Shown here one piece after another: positions 16,793-25,311 of a stretch of 64,000 bases of DNA. Under the pieces are notes generated by a model. The model worked only from the letters and a program-made list of their open reading frames with translations. It did not search any database and had not been told where the DNA came from. The position numbers were made by a program, and so were the translations under genes. Source of the stretch: Granulicella aggregans. Lineage in GTDB: Bacteria > Acidobacteriota > Terriglobia > Terriglobales > Acidobacteriaceae. The stretch spans positions 17,626-81,625 of the forward strand of contig NZ_JACHIP010000011.1 of assembly GCF_014203275.1 (NCBI RefSeq), given 5' to 3'. Within the stretch, counting starts at the first letter, position 1; every line of letters starts with the position of its first letter.

Positions 16793-18277
16793 CTACGAAG
16801 CCACTCCCACCGACCTGAACCCCAACTCCAGCCGCCGAGCCTCTTTCGCCGCGTACATGTCCATATCCGCATGACGCTGAAGCTCTTCAGGCGTCGTTCC
16901 ATGCTCCGGCGAGATCGCCAGTCCGGCACTCGCAGACCCGTGCACCACTACTTCCTCCAGCTGAAACACCGGCTCAAAACACCGCTGCAACCGCTGACGG
17001 TAGATCTCGGCGTCCTCCACGCTCTTAAGTTCGGCGGTCAACATAAACTCGTCACCGCCAATCCTGGCCAGCAAATCTCCCGCTCGAACCTGTGAACCCA
17101 GACGCACCGCGATCTGCTGCAGATACAGATCTCCGGTCTTGTGACCGAACTCGTCGTTCACCTGCTTAAAGTGGTTGACGTCGATGTAAACCACTGCGAC
17201 CAGGTGCCCGCGCGTGGCGGAGGTGCGCAAAGCCTCCTCCAATCGCAAATCCGAGTACCTCCGATTGGGCAGCCCGGTCAACGGGTCATGCGTAGAATGG
17301 AAGTTCAGCCGCTCATACAGCCGCCGTTGATTCAACGCCAGGTTCGAAAGGCTTGCGCCGACAAGCAGAGCACGCTGATCCTCTTCCGTAAGCACCTTAT
17401 CGCCCTGGCAGCGCGCTCGGAAGTTCCCCAGCGTCGCCCCGGATGCCTCAGTCAACTCCACCGACAATATCTCTTTATTTCGGCTTCCATTCACGCCCCT
17501 CGGATTTAGCGCCCCCGCCACACACCGTTCCTCCCCGTTTTGCCAGGAGGCTTTCCTTTGTTTCGAGTCAAAGCGATACGCCTCCAGCACCTCACACGTC
17601 ACATCCAAGCCGGGAACCAGCCCGCCAATCGAACCGCAGATGTCTTCCAGCAGCTCCGGCAAGGGTGTCGAGGAATTGATCTTCTCCAGCAAGCGGCTCC
17701 GTTGCTGCTCCAGCGCCATGGAGCTATGAATCCGCCGCGATTGCGCCGACACTCGCCGCCGCAGCACTAGCGCCCATGCAGTGATCAGCACCGAGACCAT
17801 CAGCAACCCAAGCAGTAGAAGCAGCAAATGAGTCACCGTCCACCAAGATGCCTTGGCCGCTACCGTCACATCGCCGGGCTCCCGCATCTCCAGCAGGAAC
17901 GATACCGAAGTGCCCCACGAATCGGTCTTGGTCACGCGGCAAATCCCGGTGACCTGGACCTCAGTCCCCATGGGTAACGTAGGCAGCTGCGGCCGATCGC
18001 TTGTCCACAAGAGGACGCTCACTGGATGCCCCTCGACTACCACCACCATCATGTCCGAGATCTCGTTATGCAGCTGCGAAAGTACCTGACCTTCTATTGT
18101 CACCAGACCATCGCTGAACTTGCCCCCGATCGCTTCTTCATACTTCACGGGCTGCGGCTTGATCTGCTCAAACCGGCCAGTCGGCAGAATCTGCGCCTCA
18201 TTCAGCTTCGGCCCTGCGTCGTCTCCATCCGCAAAGCCCGTCAGGTCGACCACCTCACCTAAAGCAACCGGCTTCAC
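16793..18277 (-). pseudogene. Diguanylate cyclase (GGDEF), front truncated
   Basis: The remaining 494 residues contain an extracytoplasmic beta-rich domain (residues 1-130), a membrane helix (WWTVTHLLLLLLGLLMVSVL), a coiled stretch, a GAF-like region and a C-terminal GGDEF domain with DPLTGLPNRRY, DVNHFKQVND and an intact RIGGDEFM active site. The domain would make cyclic di-GMP. The frame begins with a GTG only because a stop (TAG, 18296-18298) interrupts it, and residues before the GTG still look like the same domain (LAETHEV). There is no signal peptide, ribosome site or promoter. It abuts the histidine kinase gene head to head. Probably a 5'-deleted gene. Confidence 0.75.
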
Positions 18278-18280
18278 CTC

Positions 18281-19195
18281 GTGGGTCTCCGCCAGCTAGA
18301 AGAAACCCGGCTTCTACACCTGGCGGATGAATGCGAACTGCGGAAGCGATCTGAACTGGATGATCTCAAAAATGAGTATGTCGCCATGGTGTCCCATGAG
18401 CTCCGGTCGCCCCTGACAAGCGTCCGGGGCGCTGTTGGAATTCTGTCAGCGGGCCTGGCAGGTCCAGTGAACGACAAAGGCGCAAGGCTTTTTCATATTG
18501 CTCTGAGCAACCTGGACCGGATGATTCGATTGGTCAACGATGTCTTGAACCTCGAACGGATAGCGTCAGGCGCGACATCGCTCCAGGTGGAAGAATGTTT
18601 TATAGAAGATTTGGCAGAACAGGCTATCGAAACAATGATGCCAACGGCTCAAGCCCATGACGTCGAGCTGAATGTCAACGCAGACCTTCAGATACCGGGC
18701 CGCAAGCTCCGTTTTCATGGGGATCCCGATAAAATTTTGCAGGTCCTCATCAATTTGCTTTCAAATGCGATCAAGTTTTCCCCGCCCAACGGGAATGTTG
18801 TGCTCGATATTCAGGCGTCTATCGACCAACTGACGGTTAAAATCTCAGACGAAGGACGTGGCATTCCAGAGGATCAACTTGAGAAGGTGTTCGAACGCTT
18901 TCGGCAACTCGAACATGACGATGCCCGTCGACTCGGAGGAAGCGGCCTCGGCCTTGCAATCTGTCGCGCCATTGTTGAACAGCACGGCGGCGCAATTTGG
19001 GCGGAAAGAAATCCGACAAAAGGTACGTCTTTTTTTGTCACCCTGCCTCGCTCCACGCAAAAGCTTCATACAGAGGAACCTGCCGAAAAGGCCTATGCGC
19101 GTGCGGCATCGCTTGCAAGGCCGCCAATCATACCATTCGGAACTGATGCGAAGTCAAACCAGGCGACAACCCGGTACCCTTATGAAGCTGACTAA
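18281..19195 (+). CDS. Sensor histidine kinase core, probably front-truncated
   Basis: The 304-residue frame holds a complete kinase core: H-box MVSHELRSPLTSVRG with the phosphorylated His near residue 40, N-box NLLSNAIKFSPP, G1 DEGRGIPEDQ, F-box VFERFRQLE and G2 GGSGLGLAICRAI. There is no sensor domain and no membrane helix. It opens with a GTG three bases from the opposite-strand cyclase start, with no ribosome site, and the first residues look like the inside of a linker helix (LEETRLLHLADECEL). So the sensor part seems lost, though the core could still be folded if expressed. No response regulator is adjacent. Confidence 0.75.
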   Translation: MGLRQLEETRLLHLADECELRKRSELDDLKNEYVAMVSHELRSPLTSVRGAVGILSAGLAGPVNDKGARLFHIALSNLDRMIRLVNDVLNLERIASGATSLQVEECFIEDLAEQAIETMMPTAQAHDVELNVNADLQIPGRKLRFHGDPDKILQVLINLLSNAIKFSPPNGNVVLDIQASIDQLTVKISDEGRGIPEDQLEKVFERFRQLEHDDARRLGGSGLGLAICRAIVEQHGGAIWAERNPTKGTSFFVTLPRSTQKLHTEEPAEKAYARAASLARPPIIPFGTDAKSNQATTRYPYEAD

Positions 19196-19379
19196 ATCGA
19201 TGGCGTGTGTGAGCCTAGCGAACGAGAAGGCGCAGGTTGTAGGACCTACGACACCCGTTCTTGATGTGATCTGTGTCAGCGAAGAGATCCTGGGGATTGT
19301 GGTGCTCACGTTATCTGACGGAACCCTTCACAGTCTGACGTATGAACAGCTGCGTACTCTTCGTGATATTTCTCACTGA
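19182..19379 (+). CDS. Small hypothetical protein after the kinase gene
   Basis: A 65-codon frame beginning at an ATG inside the end of the kinase gene and ending at a TGA. The product reads like a small beta-strand protein (VLDVICVSEEILGIVVLTLS and DGTLHSLTYEQLRTL). No family recognised. It overlaps the previous gene by 14 bases, as genes in one operon often do, but no clear ribosome site is visible. Weakly supported. Confidence 0.35.
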   Translation: MKLTKSMACVSLANEKAQVVGPTTPVLDVICVSEEILGIVVLTLSDGTLHSLTYEQLRTLRDISH

Positions 19380-19452
19380 TTGCTGGTCGGCTCTATTCCT
19401 GCCGCAGCCGGGTCGAGTCGCTGCGCAACCGGCTCGCCGAGTTGTGTCCGCG

Positions 19453-19535
19453 CTGCCGCCTCCAACCCCGTCAACTCAGGATGGGGCGGCGACAGTTAGC
19501 TTTGCATAGCTACGACATTATTGCTTTGCGCTTAC
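19453..19535. repeat. Remnant of an ISNCY-type right end
   Basis: This stretch matches, at a rough 85-90 percent by eye, the right end of the intact element at 23796-23877, including the ctttgc-N-agctacga-cat/gtt-attgctttgcgcttac block. No transposase is attached. It is followed at once by a left-end remnant. Confidence 0.7.
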
Positions 19536-19627
19536 ACGCGATGTTGCAGCTCATTAGAAATGACAGACTGGCTAGCCCATTAGAAGTGTCAGTATAAGTC
19601 AACTTGTTGATGTGTTTGTTGAATAAT

Positions 19628-19762
19628 CCATGCCAGTCGTCGTGCGGTGCGTAATGTGGGAACCGCCGTTCTTTGGCGGTTTCCAAGGGCTGTGGGAAGG
19701 GTGGGACAGTTTCATCGTTCCACGCTTTCCATCAGGCCATCATTTCCACCGCAGGGTCGCCG
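19628..19762 (+). repeat. Remnant of an ISNCY-type left end with paired hairpins
   Basis: It matches the intact element's left side (22341-22470) closely, from tcgtcgtgcggtgcg through the end of the transposase 3' codons. The first hairpin arm differs by two fully compensated base pairs from the intact copy (see the RNA candidate at 22345-22440). Upstream, two copies of a cattagaa-type motif (19551 and 19580) look like a different set of terminal binding sites, suggesting that it came from a related but distinct element. Confidence 0.65.
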
Positions 19763-19764
19763 TT

Positions 19765-19925
19765 GGATTTTGGGACATAATCCGGTCCATAGATACCGAA
19801 CGCGCGTTCTACGATGCGCGCCTCGCCGCGGATGTCCTGCGTGAGGTTGAAGATCGCCGCTTGACCCTTGCGTAGCGCACGCATCACCTCAAAACCCATG
19901 ATCGTCGCGGTGACGGGCTACCAGG
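19765..19925 (-). pseudogene. C-terminal relic of an IS6-family transposase
   Basis: Reverse-strand translation gives TIMGFEVMRALRKGQAAIFN then a segment ending VERAF. This is the known IS6 C-terminal signature (compare TIKGFEVMRMIRRGHC in the copy at 62164-62864). An in-frame stop lies just upstream and the catalytic DDE part is absent. A decayed fragment. Confidence 0.6.
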
Positions 19926-19975
19926 CTTCAACGGAGAACATGTTAGGGTTCACCCGAGGGCCAGGACAGGAGCTG

Positions 19976-20449
19976 CTAGGCGCCGAACTGACGAAGGTGA
20001 TGATCGATATGTTTGTACATGAGGATGGCCCACTCTTCCGGCGTGAGCGGGCCAAAGAAGGGGTGTGGCTGGTGGGTGCAGCCGGCGGGTCCCCGTGCGG
20101 CGAACCTATGCATTTCCTCGAGCAAGCGGGAACGTTCGTTGATGAAGTGGTACCCAGCAGTGTTTCCGGTAAACAGTTCCGGCGCAGAGGGTGAGTTGCG
20201 GCGCATTGGTTTGTTGTCGCGAAAGATGAATGGCTTGATTACCCTGCCAAACAATGTGGCCGGGAAAGGTGCCCGTTTCGTCTTCAAGGCTCCCGTGGCC
20301 ATCTCGAAACCTAAAGCGCAATGCACAAGTGCCTGAGAAACGTTCAAAGTACCCCAAGACGGCTGGTTCTCAGCAGTGAGCAGCAGGATGCGCGTCTGCG
20401 TATCGTCCACCAACGCGGGATCAAAAAGGTTTTTCACCTGGGTCTCCAT
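19976..20449 (-). CDS. DUF1569 (DinB-like) protein
   Basis: The 157-residue protein carries DUF1569 features: SWGTLNVSQALVHCALGFE near residue 32, a KPFIFRDNKPMRRNSPSAPE loop near residue 72 and PLTPEEWAILMYKHIDHHLR QFGA at the end. The family folds as a four-helix DinB-like bundle with a possible metal site in the histidines (HCALG and HIDHHLRQ). It is the third gene of an ArsR-SRPBCC-DUF1569 unit, 26 bases after the SRPBCC stop. This combination recurs in bacteria and is often called a stress or modification operon; the activity is unknown. Confidence 0.75.
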   Translation of the reverse strand: METQVKNLFDPALVDDTQTRILLLTAENQPSWGTLNVSQALVHCALGFEMATGALKTKRAPFPATLFGRVIKPFIFRDNKPMRRNSPSAPELFTGNTAGYHFINERSRLLEEMHRFAARGPAGCTHQPHPFFGPLTPEEWAILMYKHIDHHLRQFGA

Positions 20450-20475
20450 CGCTTCGTTTCCCCTTGAATAAGGCG

Positions 20476-20937
20476 TTATGCTTTGGCTGCCATAGCTTCA
20501 GCGCGCTTGCGTGCCTGCTCGCTGATGTACGCCCAACCTGTCTCCACATTGAAAGCCATGCCTTGCGGAACCAGACCAAAACCTGTGTGGCGAAAGCGAA
20601 TTACGGTTTCGCCACCTTCTTCGGTAAGCCTGTACTGGACGTTGTTCGCAACGGGTGCCGACATGAACAGCGGCCCTGCGATCTCCAGTAAAGAAGGGGT
20701 CCGAATCGCCTGCACGTTTCCCCAGAAGTGCCCGTCGCCATTACCGAGATCGCGGAACCATCGTCCTCCTGGGAACGCCTCCAAGGTCATCGGCATGGCC
20801 GTTCCGTCCGGCTTTTCATTGCTGGGCCCGAGCTGGTCTAACAGTGCTGAGAATGTGACATGGAGAGGAGCTTTCACTCTTGTCTCCTGCACCACGGTCA
20901 GGGTGACGTCTTCCATAGTTTGAGCCGTGTTTGTCAT
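20476..20937 (-). CDS. SRPBCC (AHSA1-like) domain protein
   Basis: The 153-residue protein has the helix-grip (START/Bet v 1-like) pattern of AHSA1 proteins: VVQETRVKAPLHVTFSALLD near the start, GGRWFRDLGNGDGHFWGNVQ in the middle, GGETVIRFRHTGFGLVPQG near the end and a long final helix. The fold binds hydrophobic ligands or acts as a co-chaperone. The gene starts inside the stop codon of the ArsR gene (ATGA overlap), so translation is coupled to the regulator. This pairing of ArsR with AHSA1 proteins is well known; the ligand is not. Confidence 0.82.
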   Translation of the reverse strand: MTNTAQTMEDVTLTVVQETRVKAPLHVTFSALLDQLGPSNEKPDGTAMPMTLEAFPGGRWFRDLGNGDGHFWGNVQAIRTPSLLEIAGPLFMSAPVANNVQYRLTEEGGETVIRFRHTGFGLVPQGMAFNVETGWAYISEQARKRAEAMAAKA

Positions 20938-21290
20938 TGCTGCTCCTTGTTCTTGCCGTCGTGCTGCTTTGCGACGCCCTCGGCCCGCTGCTTGACTCGG
21001 CTCAACTGGTGGCTCCAGTACTGCTCGAAAAGAGCGGTCCAGCTATGCAGGGGACGCAGTGCATCGGAGTGAGTGCGATAGAGCTTCTCACGGCCTCGAC
21101 AGCGCATGGACACGAGGCCTGTTTCGCGCAAAACACGAAGATGTTTTGACACTGAGGACTGATGGATACGAAGCGAGGCGGAAATGTCTCCGACGTTGCG
21201 CTCGGCTGGAGCCAAGTAGACGAGAATAGCGCGCCGACTTGGCTCAGCGACGGCCTGGTAGATGTCAGCGTTTGCGGCCGCTCGTGCCAT
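20934..21290 (-). CDS. ArsR-family transcriptional regulator
   Basis: A winged-helix protein of about 118 residues: ADIYQAVAEPSRRAILVYL at the start, then DISASLRIHQSSVSKHLRVL with the recognition helix, and GLVSMRCRGREKLYRTHSD for the wing. No metal-binding cysteines (such as CVC) are seen, so it is not a metal sensor of the ArsR/SmtB core type. It sits first in the operon with SRPBCC and DUF1569 genes, the usual place for autoregulated repressors of this subgroup. The ATG at 21290 is used; a longer frame reaches 21320. A consensus-like promoter is right upstream. Confidence 0.85.
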   Translation of the reverse strand: MARAAANADIYQAVAEPSRRAILVYLAPAERNVGDISASLRIHQSSVSKHLRVLRETGLVSMRCRGREKLYRTHSDALRPLHSWTALFEQYWSHQLSRVKQRAEGVAKQHDGKNKEQQ

Positions 21291-21299
21291 GCATAAAGA

Positions 21300-21326
21300 A
21301 ATACATGACCATATAAGCACATGTCA
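21300..21326 (-). promoter_or_regulatory. Promoter and candidate operator of the arsR operon
   Basis: On the minus strand a TTGACA box (21321-21326) is followed 18 bases on by TATTTC. A palindrome of acatg (21303-21307) and catgt (21319-21323) lies in the spacer, a sensible place for repressor binding. The likely transcript start falls very near the ATG at 21290, which suggests a leaderless message. Inference from sequence only. Confidence 0.45.
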
Positions 21327-21537
21327 AGCGAATATGTCCTGACACTACGGTTGAGGCTGTTCACGTTAAGCTTCCTAAGCTCTTCCGAGCTCAGTTGCAG
21401 GAGGAGCAACGTTTCTCATACCTTCTTAGAGTTCCTCAACCGTGAAGATGTTGAAGGTACCAACATCGCCGTGCGAAGCTCGTAAACAGTTACGGAGAAA
21501 CAGGGTTTGAAGAAACACTGACATGCGGAGACCAGAG

Positions 21538-22146
21538 ATGAATGGAGCGCTTGTGGTGGTGAGCCATCCCGATCCAGCCAGCTTGAATCATGCACTTGCG
21601 AAGGTAGTAGTTGATGCTTGGGAATCACTTGGCTTCAAGACGCGGTTTGTGGATTTGCACGCACTCGGCTTCGACCCCGTCATGAGTCCAGAAGAGGCAC
21701 GCGGTTGCGCGACCGACGATGCAAAGGTCCAGGAGCAGATTGCACTTCTTGTCAAAAGCGTGCTGGTCGGCGTTGTTCACCCGAACTGCTGGGGTTCACC
21801 GCCGGCAATGATGAAAGGCTGGATGGACCGAGTCTTCGCCCCTGGTGCCGCCTACGCTTTTGCGAAGGGCGAGGACGACGGAAGAGCGCCTAAGGGGCTA
21901 CTCCGTGACAAGCGGGCGCTGGTGCTCAACACCAGCAACACGACGGGAGCGCGCGAGCAGGAGGCCTTCGGCGACCCTCTGGAACGAATCTGGCGCGATT
22001 GCCTTCTCGGTTATTGCGGCTTCGAACGTGTAGACCGCCAAGTCTACCGTGTGGTCGCCAACAGCACCAAAGAGGAGCGCAGAGATTGGCTTGCAGATGC
22101 TGGCCTGAGGGCAATCAAGCTGGCTGGGCAACCTATCCGGCCGTGA
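21538..22146 (+). CDS. NAD(P)H-dependent flavodoxin-fold oxidoreductase
   Basis: The protein of about 202 residues belongs to the NAD(P)H quinone oxidoreductase/MdaB-KefF type flavodoxin-like fold: ALVVVSHPDPASLNHALAKV at the N-terminus, the flavin-binding VLVGVVHPNCWGSPPAMMKG near residue 75, and LVLNTSNTTGARE near 125. It would pass two electrons from NAD(P)H via FMN to quinones or other acceptors in the cytosol. The ATG at 21538 follows GGAG at nine bases; the ATG at 21523 is less suitable. It is divergent from the ArsR gene and may share its control. Confidence 0.8.
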   Translation: MNGALVVVSHPDPASLNHALAKVVVDAWESLGFKTRFVDLHALGFDPVMSPEEARGCATDDAKVQEQIALLVKSVLVGVVHPNCWGSPPAMMKGWMDRVFAPGAAYAFAKGEDDGRAPKGLLRDKRALVLNTSNTTGAREQEAFGDPLERIWRDCLLGYCGFERVDRQVYRVVANSTKEERRDWLADAGLRAIKLAGQPIRP

Positions 22147-22234
22147 CGAACAGAGCCGCTTACGTCGTTCGAAGTAGCGTCAGATTTGCCGATGCGGTGC
22201 TTCGAGCAAACATAGTTGGCGGAAGGGTAGTTCG

Positions 22235-22285
22235 GACATTTCAACTTTGCAGAAACCGGACATTCCTACTTGGGCGCTACAACTC
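22235..22285. repeat. Remnant of an ISNCY-type right end beside the intact element
   Basis: The sequence from ctttgcagaaac (22245) onward aligns with gaps to the right end of the intact element (23840 onward). Its first 12 bases also form a perfect inverted repeat with gtttctgcaaag at 22312-22323. It sits just outside the left end of the intact copy. Confidence 0.45.
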
Positions 22286-22344
22286 TGTTGCTGCAAAGCG
22301 ATAACGTCGCTGTTTCTGCAAAGCGGTTCTGTCATCATAGTGCG

Positions 22345-22440
22345 TCGTAGTCGTCGTGCGGTGCGTAATGTGGGAATCGACGTTCTTTGTCGATTTCCGA
22401 GGACTGTGGGAAGAGTGGGACAGTTTCATCGTTCCACGCT
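22345..22440 (+). ncRNA. Candidate structured RNA in the ISNCY left end
   Basis: Two stem-loops lie between the left inverted repeat and the transposase stop codon. Stem one pairs gggaatcgac (22372-22381) with gtcgatttcc (22389-22398). Stem two pairs gtgggac (22415-22421) with gttccac (22431-22437). In the remnant at 19628-19762 stem one changes two base pairs and both changes are compensated (T-A to C-G and A-T to C-G), while the loop gttcttt is unchanged. Each stem holds one G-T pair read on the + strand, which becomes A-C on the minus strand, so the + strand is the more likely RNA. This strand is antisense in direction to the transposase. Confidence 0.4.
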
Positions 22441-22445
22441 TTCCA

Positions 22446-23777
22446 TCAGGCCGTCATTTCCACCGCAGCCGGCGGCGCGTTTTTTGCTTTGTAATTCACC
22501 CCGTAAAGCTGACGTGGATTCTTCTTGTATCCGCCTTTCTCGCTGTTGGTTTGTATCCTTGGAACAAGCGTTGCATCCTGTCTCGCCTTGATGATGGATA
22601 GGGCATGGCTCAGTCGTTTGCGCTCAACGATAGCTGCTGGGTTGACGCGCTGGTCCTTGTCGAAGACGCGGTAGGGAAGTACGTGCCCATGCGAGCGCAC
22701 CTCCAGCCGGCCATCGGGGAAGGTGTAGATTTCGACGTATTTGCCGCCCAACTCTTCGCTGATCTCATTGCGTTCCAGGATGAGCTGCTTACGGTCGTAG
22801 CTCAAGGTGAGTTGCTCACTGACATGGCGTTGCTCACGTTGACTTAGCACATCATCGAGTTTGCTTGGGTCGTTCAGCCTGCGATGAAGATTGGCTGTTG
22901 CCGCAGGCTTAAGTGCGAACCGTTTGTTGAAGCGTTCCACGAAGCCGGGCAGGAAGGTGTTGCCAGTTTCCAGATCACATACGTTCTCTAGACGTAACTC
23001 CTTGACCAGCCGATCCTGCAGGGTGCGGTTAGCTCGTTCGACACGCCCCTTGGCCTGGCTCGAGTTGGCGCAGATGATCTCGATATTAAGCTCAGCCAAC
23101 GCACGGCCGAACTGAGTCATTCCGCAGCCGTTCTTCGTATCCGGTCTGTTCACTCGGAAGACGGAGTGCTTGTCCGAGTAGAAGGCCAACGGGCAGCCAT
23201 GCGTCTCCAGATAGCTGCGAAGGACCTCGAAGTAACTCGACGTGCTCTCACTGGCAACGAAGCGCAACTGCATCAAGCTGCTTGTGGCATCGTCGATAAA
23301 GACCAGCAACGTACAGGGCTCGCCACGGTCTTCGAACCATCGATGTTCGCTGCCGTCGATCTGGATCAGCTCGCCGTAACTCTCACGTCGGTGCCTTGGC
23401 TGATGGAAACTCCTGCGCTGCTTGCGTGACAACCACAGACCGGCCTCGACCATCCACTTGCGCAAGGTCTCGCGTGATACCTCAATACCGTGACGCTCCA
23501 GCAGAACCTCCACTGCAAGTGTCGGACCGAAGTCACGGTAACTCTGCCGTACGAGTTCGAGAACCAGCTCACGTGTGCCTGCGCCTAACTTGTTGCTCGC
23601 TGGGCGGCCTCGGCTCTTGTGGATCATGGCTCCGCCGCCGCCATCGCGATGCCTGGCCACTAGCCGCTGCGTCTGCCTCAAGCTCACACCCAGCACGCCC
23701 GCCGCCGACTCCGTCGTCCGCCGACCTGCCAGCACCTCGGTCAAGACCTCAACCCGTCGTAACTCCTGCTTGCTCAT
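22446..23777 (-). CDS. ISNCY-family transposase (DDE integrase core)
   Basis: The 443-residue protein has an N-terminal helix-turn-helix (RTTESAAGVLGVSLRQTQRL), a second HTH-like part (GIEVSRETLRKWMVEAGLW), then an rve-type integrase core: ELIQIDGSEHRWFEDRG with the first Asp, LVFIDDATSSLMQLRFV and FYSDKHSVF with the second Asp, and AKGRVERANRTLQDRLVKEL with the Glu. A C-terminal beta domain follows. It reads as complete, so the element may still move. The frame also extends upstream to a GTG at 23834; the ATG at 23777, just before the HTH, is chosen. No ribosome site is obvious, as is common in such elements. Confidence 0.85.
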   Translation of the reverse strand: MSKQELRRVEVLTEVLAGRRTTESAAGVLGVSLRQTQRLVARHRDGGGGAMIHKSRGRPASNKLGAGTRELVLELVRQSYRDFGPTLAVEVLLERHGIEVSRETLRKWMVEAGLWLSRKQRRSFHQPRHRRESYGELIQIDGSEHRWFEDRGEPCTLLVFIDDATSSLMQLRFVASESTSSYFEVLRSYLETHGCPLAFYSDKHSVFRVNRPDTKNGCGMTQFGRALAELNIEIICANSSQAKGRVERANRTLQDRLVKELRLENVCDLETGNTFLPGFVERFNKRFALKPAATANLHRRLNDPSKLDDVLSQREQRHVSEQLTLSYDRKQLILERNEISEELGGKYVEIYTFPDGRLEVRSHGHVLPYRVFDKDQRVNPAAIVERKRLSHALSIIKARQDATLVPRIQTNSEKGGYKKNPRQLYGVNYKAKNAPPAAVEMTA

Positions 23778-24123
23778 CTGTAGCCAACCCATCTGCCGCC
23801 TCCAATCCCTCAACTCAGGATGGGGCAGCGACACTTTGGCTTTGCAGAGCTACGACGTTATTGCTTTGCGCTTACAAACTCGACTATACAAAAGGAACGG
23901 TATCGGACCTCAGTCTTTTAGAATCAGATACATATAGCACAGTCTAGCCAGCCGATCTAGCCACATCAAGTGGGACACTGGCTAACCGAGTTCTCCGCAG
24001 CCAGGGCAAGATACCAAAGTGTGGCGTCGTCAACCCCGTGCGGTGGGTGATGGAGGGCTGCTCAAGGGAGCGCCGCAGGCGTGGAATTTGAAGATCTTCG
24101 GTCGAACTCCAACTCCTGTGCCC

Positions 24124-25107
24124 TCAGTGCTGGGTCGCGGGCCGAGCCGGACGAAGAACACGTCGAATCCCCCAAAGGACCAGCCTTGGTTCTTCTTCCT
24201 GAACATAGTGACCACTTCGTGCCGTCGTAACCAGGGTTCCATCTGGTACCGAACGAGCGAAGCGCCCCAACGACAGGAACCGATAGTTAAGCATGAGCTG
24301 CTGGTACTGTGCCTGATCATAAGAAACGGGTAGATGCGGGTCATTCGTGAATGGATATCGGGTTGTGGCAATCACGACAACGGGCACCGGCGGCATCGGT
24401 AAATTCTGGAGGTCTCTAAAATCATCTCTTCTTTCATCGCGGGACATCTGGATGTCCGCATCGACTCCAGGATCGAAGTGACCGGCTTGCTGTGCATAGT
24501 AAGCATCTACGGCTGCACGAAGTTTCTCTCCGTCTTCGCCGTGCCCCAGAGGTTCATAGATGTAGCGCCTTCTCTCTTCCGCTGTCTCCCCGAAGTCGGT
24601 CGTTTCTACCAGTACCAGTCCGGAAACGTCTTTCGGGAACAAGCCAGCGAAGGCCCTCACGAGCGGACCTCCCCAAGAATGTCCGACGAGTAGATATGGC
24701 GGCGACGCCACTTGGGCAAGTGCTGCATGTAGCACAGTCGCGATGTGCTCGGGAGACGGCGGTACGCCATCTGGCGCAGAGCCGTTCATTCCAGGTCTTT
24801 CGTACGTGATTGCCATAACGCTTTTTGGCAACAGATCGATCACTTTTTTCCAATGATCCTCGCCACCCCCCAGCCCGCTTTCGAACACAATAGTTGAGTG
24901 TTTGATTGCCAGACCCTTTACTGCATAGGACGTCATAAGCAAGCGATGGCCAGCATTGCTCACGTCGAGCTTGCGTGCGACCATTTGGCCGCTCAGACAT
25001 GTTGGTAGCATCATCAATGCGAGAGCCACTAGGGTGCTGCGATAGCCGTTTAGCATCGCCCCGAATCTATCACAGGCGGCCCACGTGCTTTCCCTGAGAC
25101 GGCTCAT
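24124..25107 (-). CDS. Alpha/beta hydrolase
   Basis: This protein of about 327 residues has the alpha/beta-hydrolase layout: TIVFESGLGGGEDHWKKV for the oxyanion strand, the nucleophile elbow LLVGHSWGGPLVR, an acidic residue after LVLVETTD, and the catalytic His in ARSGHYVQEEEP near the C-terminus. A hydrophobic segment near the start (STLVALALMMLPTCLSGQ) suggests export. An AAGGA box lies eight bases before the ATG at 25107; the frame could begin at 25179. It is transcribed away from the GntR operon. Substrate unknown; the fold is secure. Confidence 0.82.
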   Translation of the reverse strand: MSRLRESTWAACDRFGAMLNGYRSTLVALALMMLPTCLSGQMVARKLDVSNAGHRLLMTSYAVKGLAIKHSTIVFESGLGGGEDHWKKVIDLLPKSVMAITYERPGMNGSAPDGVPPSPEHIATVLHAALAQVASPPYLLVGHSWGGPLVRAFAGLFPKDVSGLVLVETTDFGETAEERRRYIYEPLGHGEDGEKLRAAVDAYYAQQAGHFDPGVDADIQMSRDERRDDFRDLQNLPMPPVPVVVIATTRYPFTNDPHLPVSYDQAQYQQLMLNYRFLSLGRFARSVPDGTLVTTARSGHYVQEEEPRLVLWGIRRVLRPARPATQH

Positions 25108-25270
25108 CGTACGAGTCCTTCTACAACCCTTCCGAAAATGATTAGCTGCTTGCGGGTCTTTACTCACTGAAACCACCATTTCAACCGAGCTTCCGCCTGC
25201 TACTCCTTGCCGGTTTCCCGGCGCGCAAGCTTACATAGGTTTCCCTTTCTTGAGGTGCTCCAGTATTCTC

Positions 25271-25311
25271 TTGCTTGCACAGGTGTACTGCTGGTATTAA
25301 TACACCTGTGC
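25271..25311 (+). promoter_or_regulatory. Promoter overlapped by palindromic GntR operator
   Basis: TTGCTT (25271-25276) and TATTAA (25295-25300) are spaced by 18 bases. Arms gcacaggtgta (25277-25287) and tacacctgtgc (25301-25311) form a perfect 11-base palindrome around a 13-base spacer that holds the -10 box. The right arm covers the likely GTG start of the GntR gene (25308). YtrA-type GntR proteins are known to bind GGTG...CACC palindromes, which this matches in form. Confidence 0.6.

Larger units (their letters stand above)
22290..23873 (-). mobile_element. ISNCY-type insertion sequence
   Basis: The element is bounded by inverted subterminal repeats: gcaaagcgataacgtcg at 22293-22309 and its near-perfect reverse complement at 23853-23869, each followed inward by a tctgcaaagc block. 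It is about 1.6 kb with one transposase gene on the minus strand and a structured non-coding patch before the left end. Exact borders and target duplication are not certain. Relatives survive as end fragments at 19453-19762, 22235-22285 and 34793-34842. Confidence 0.75.
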
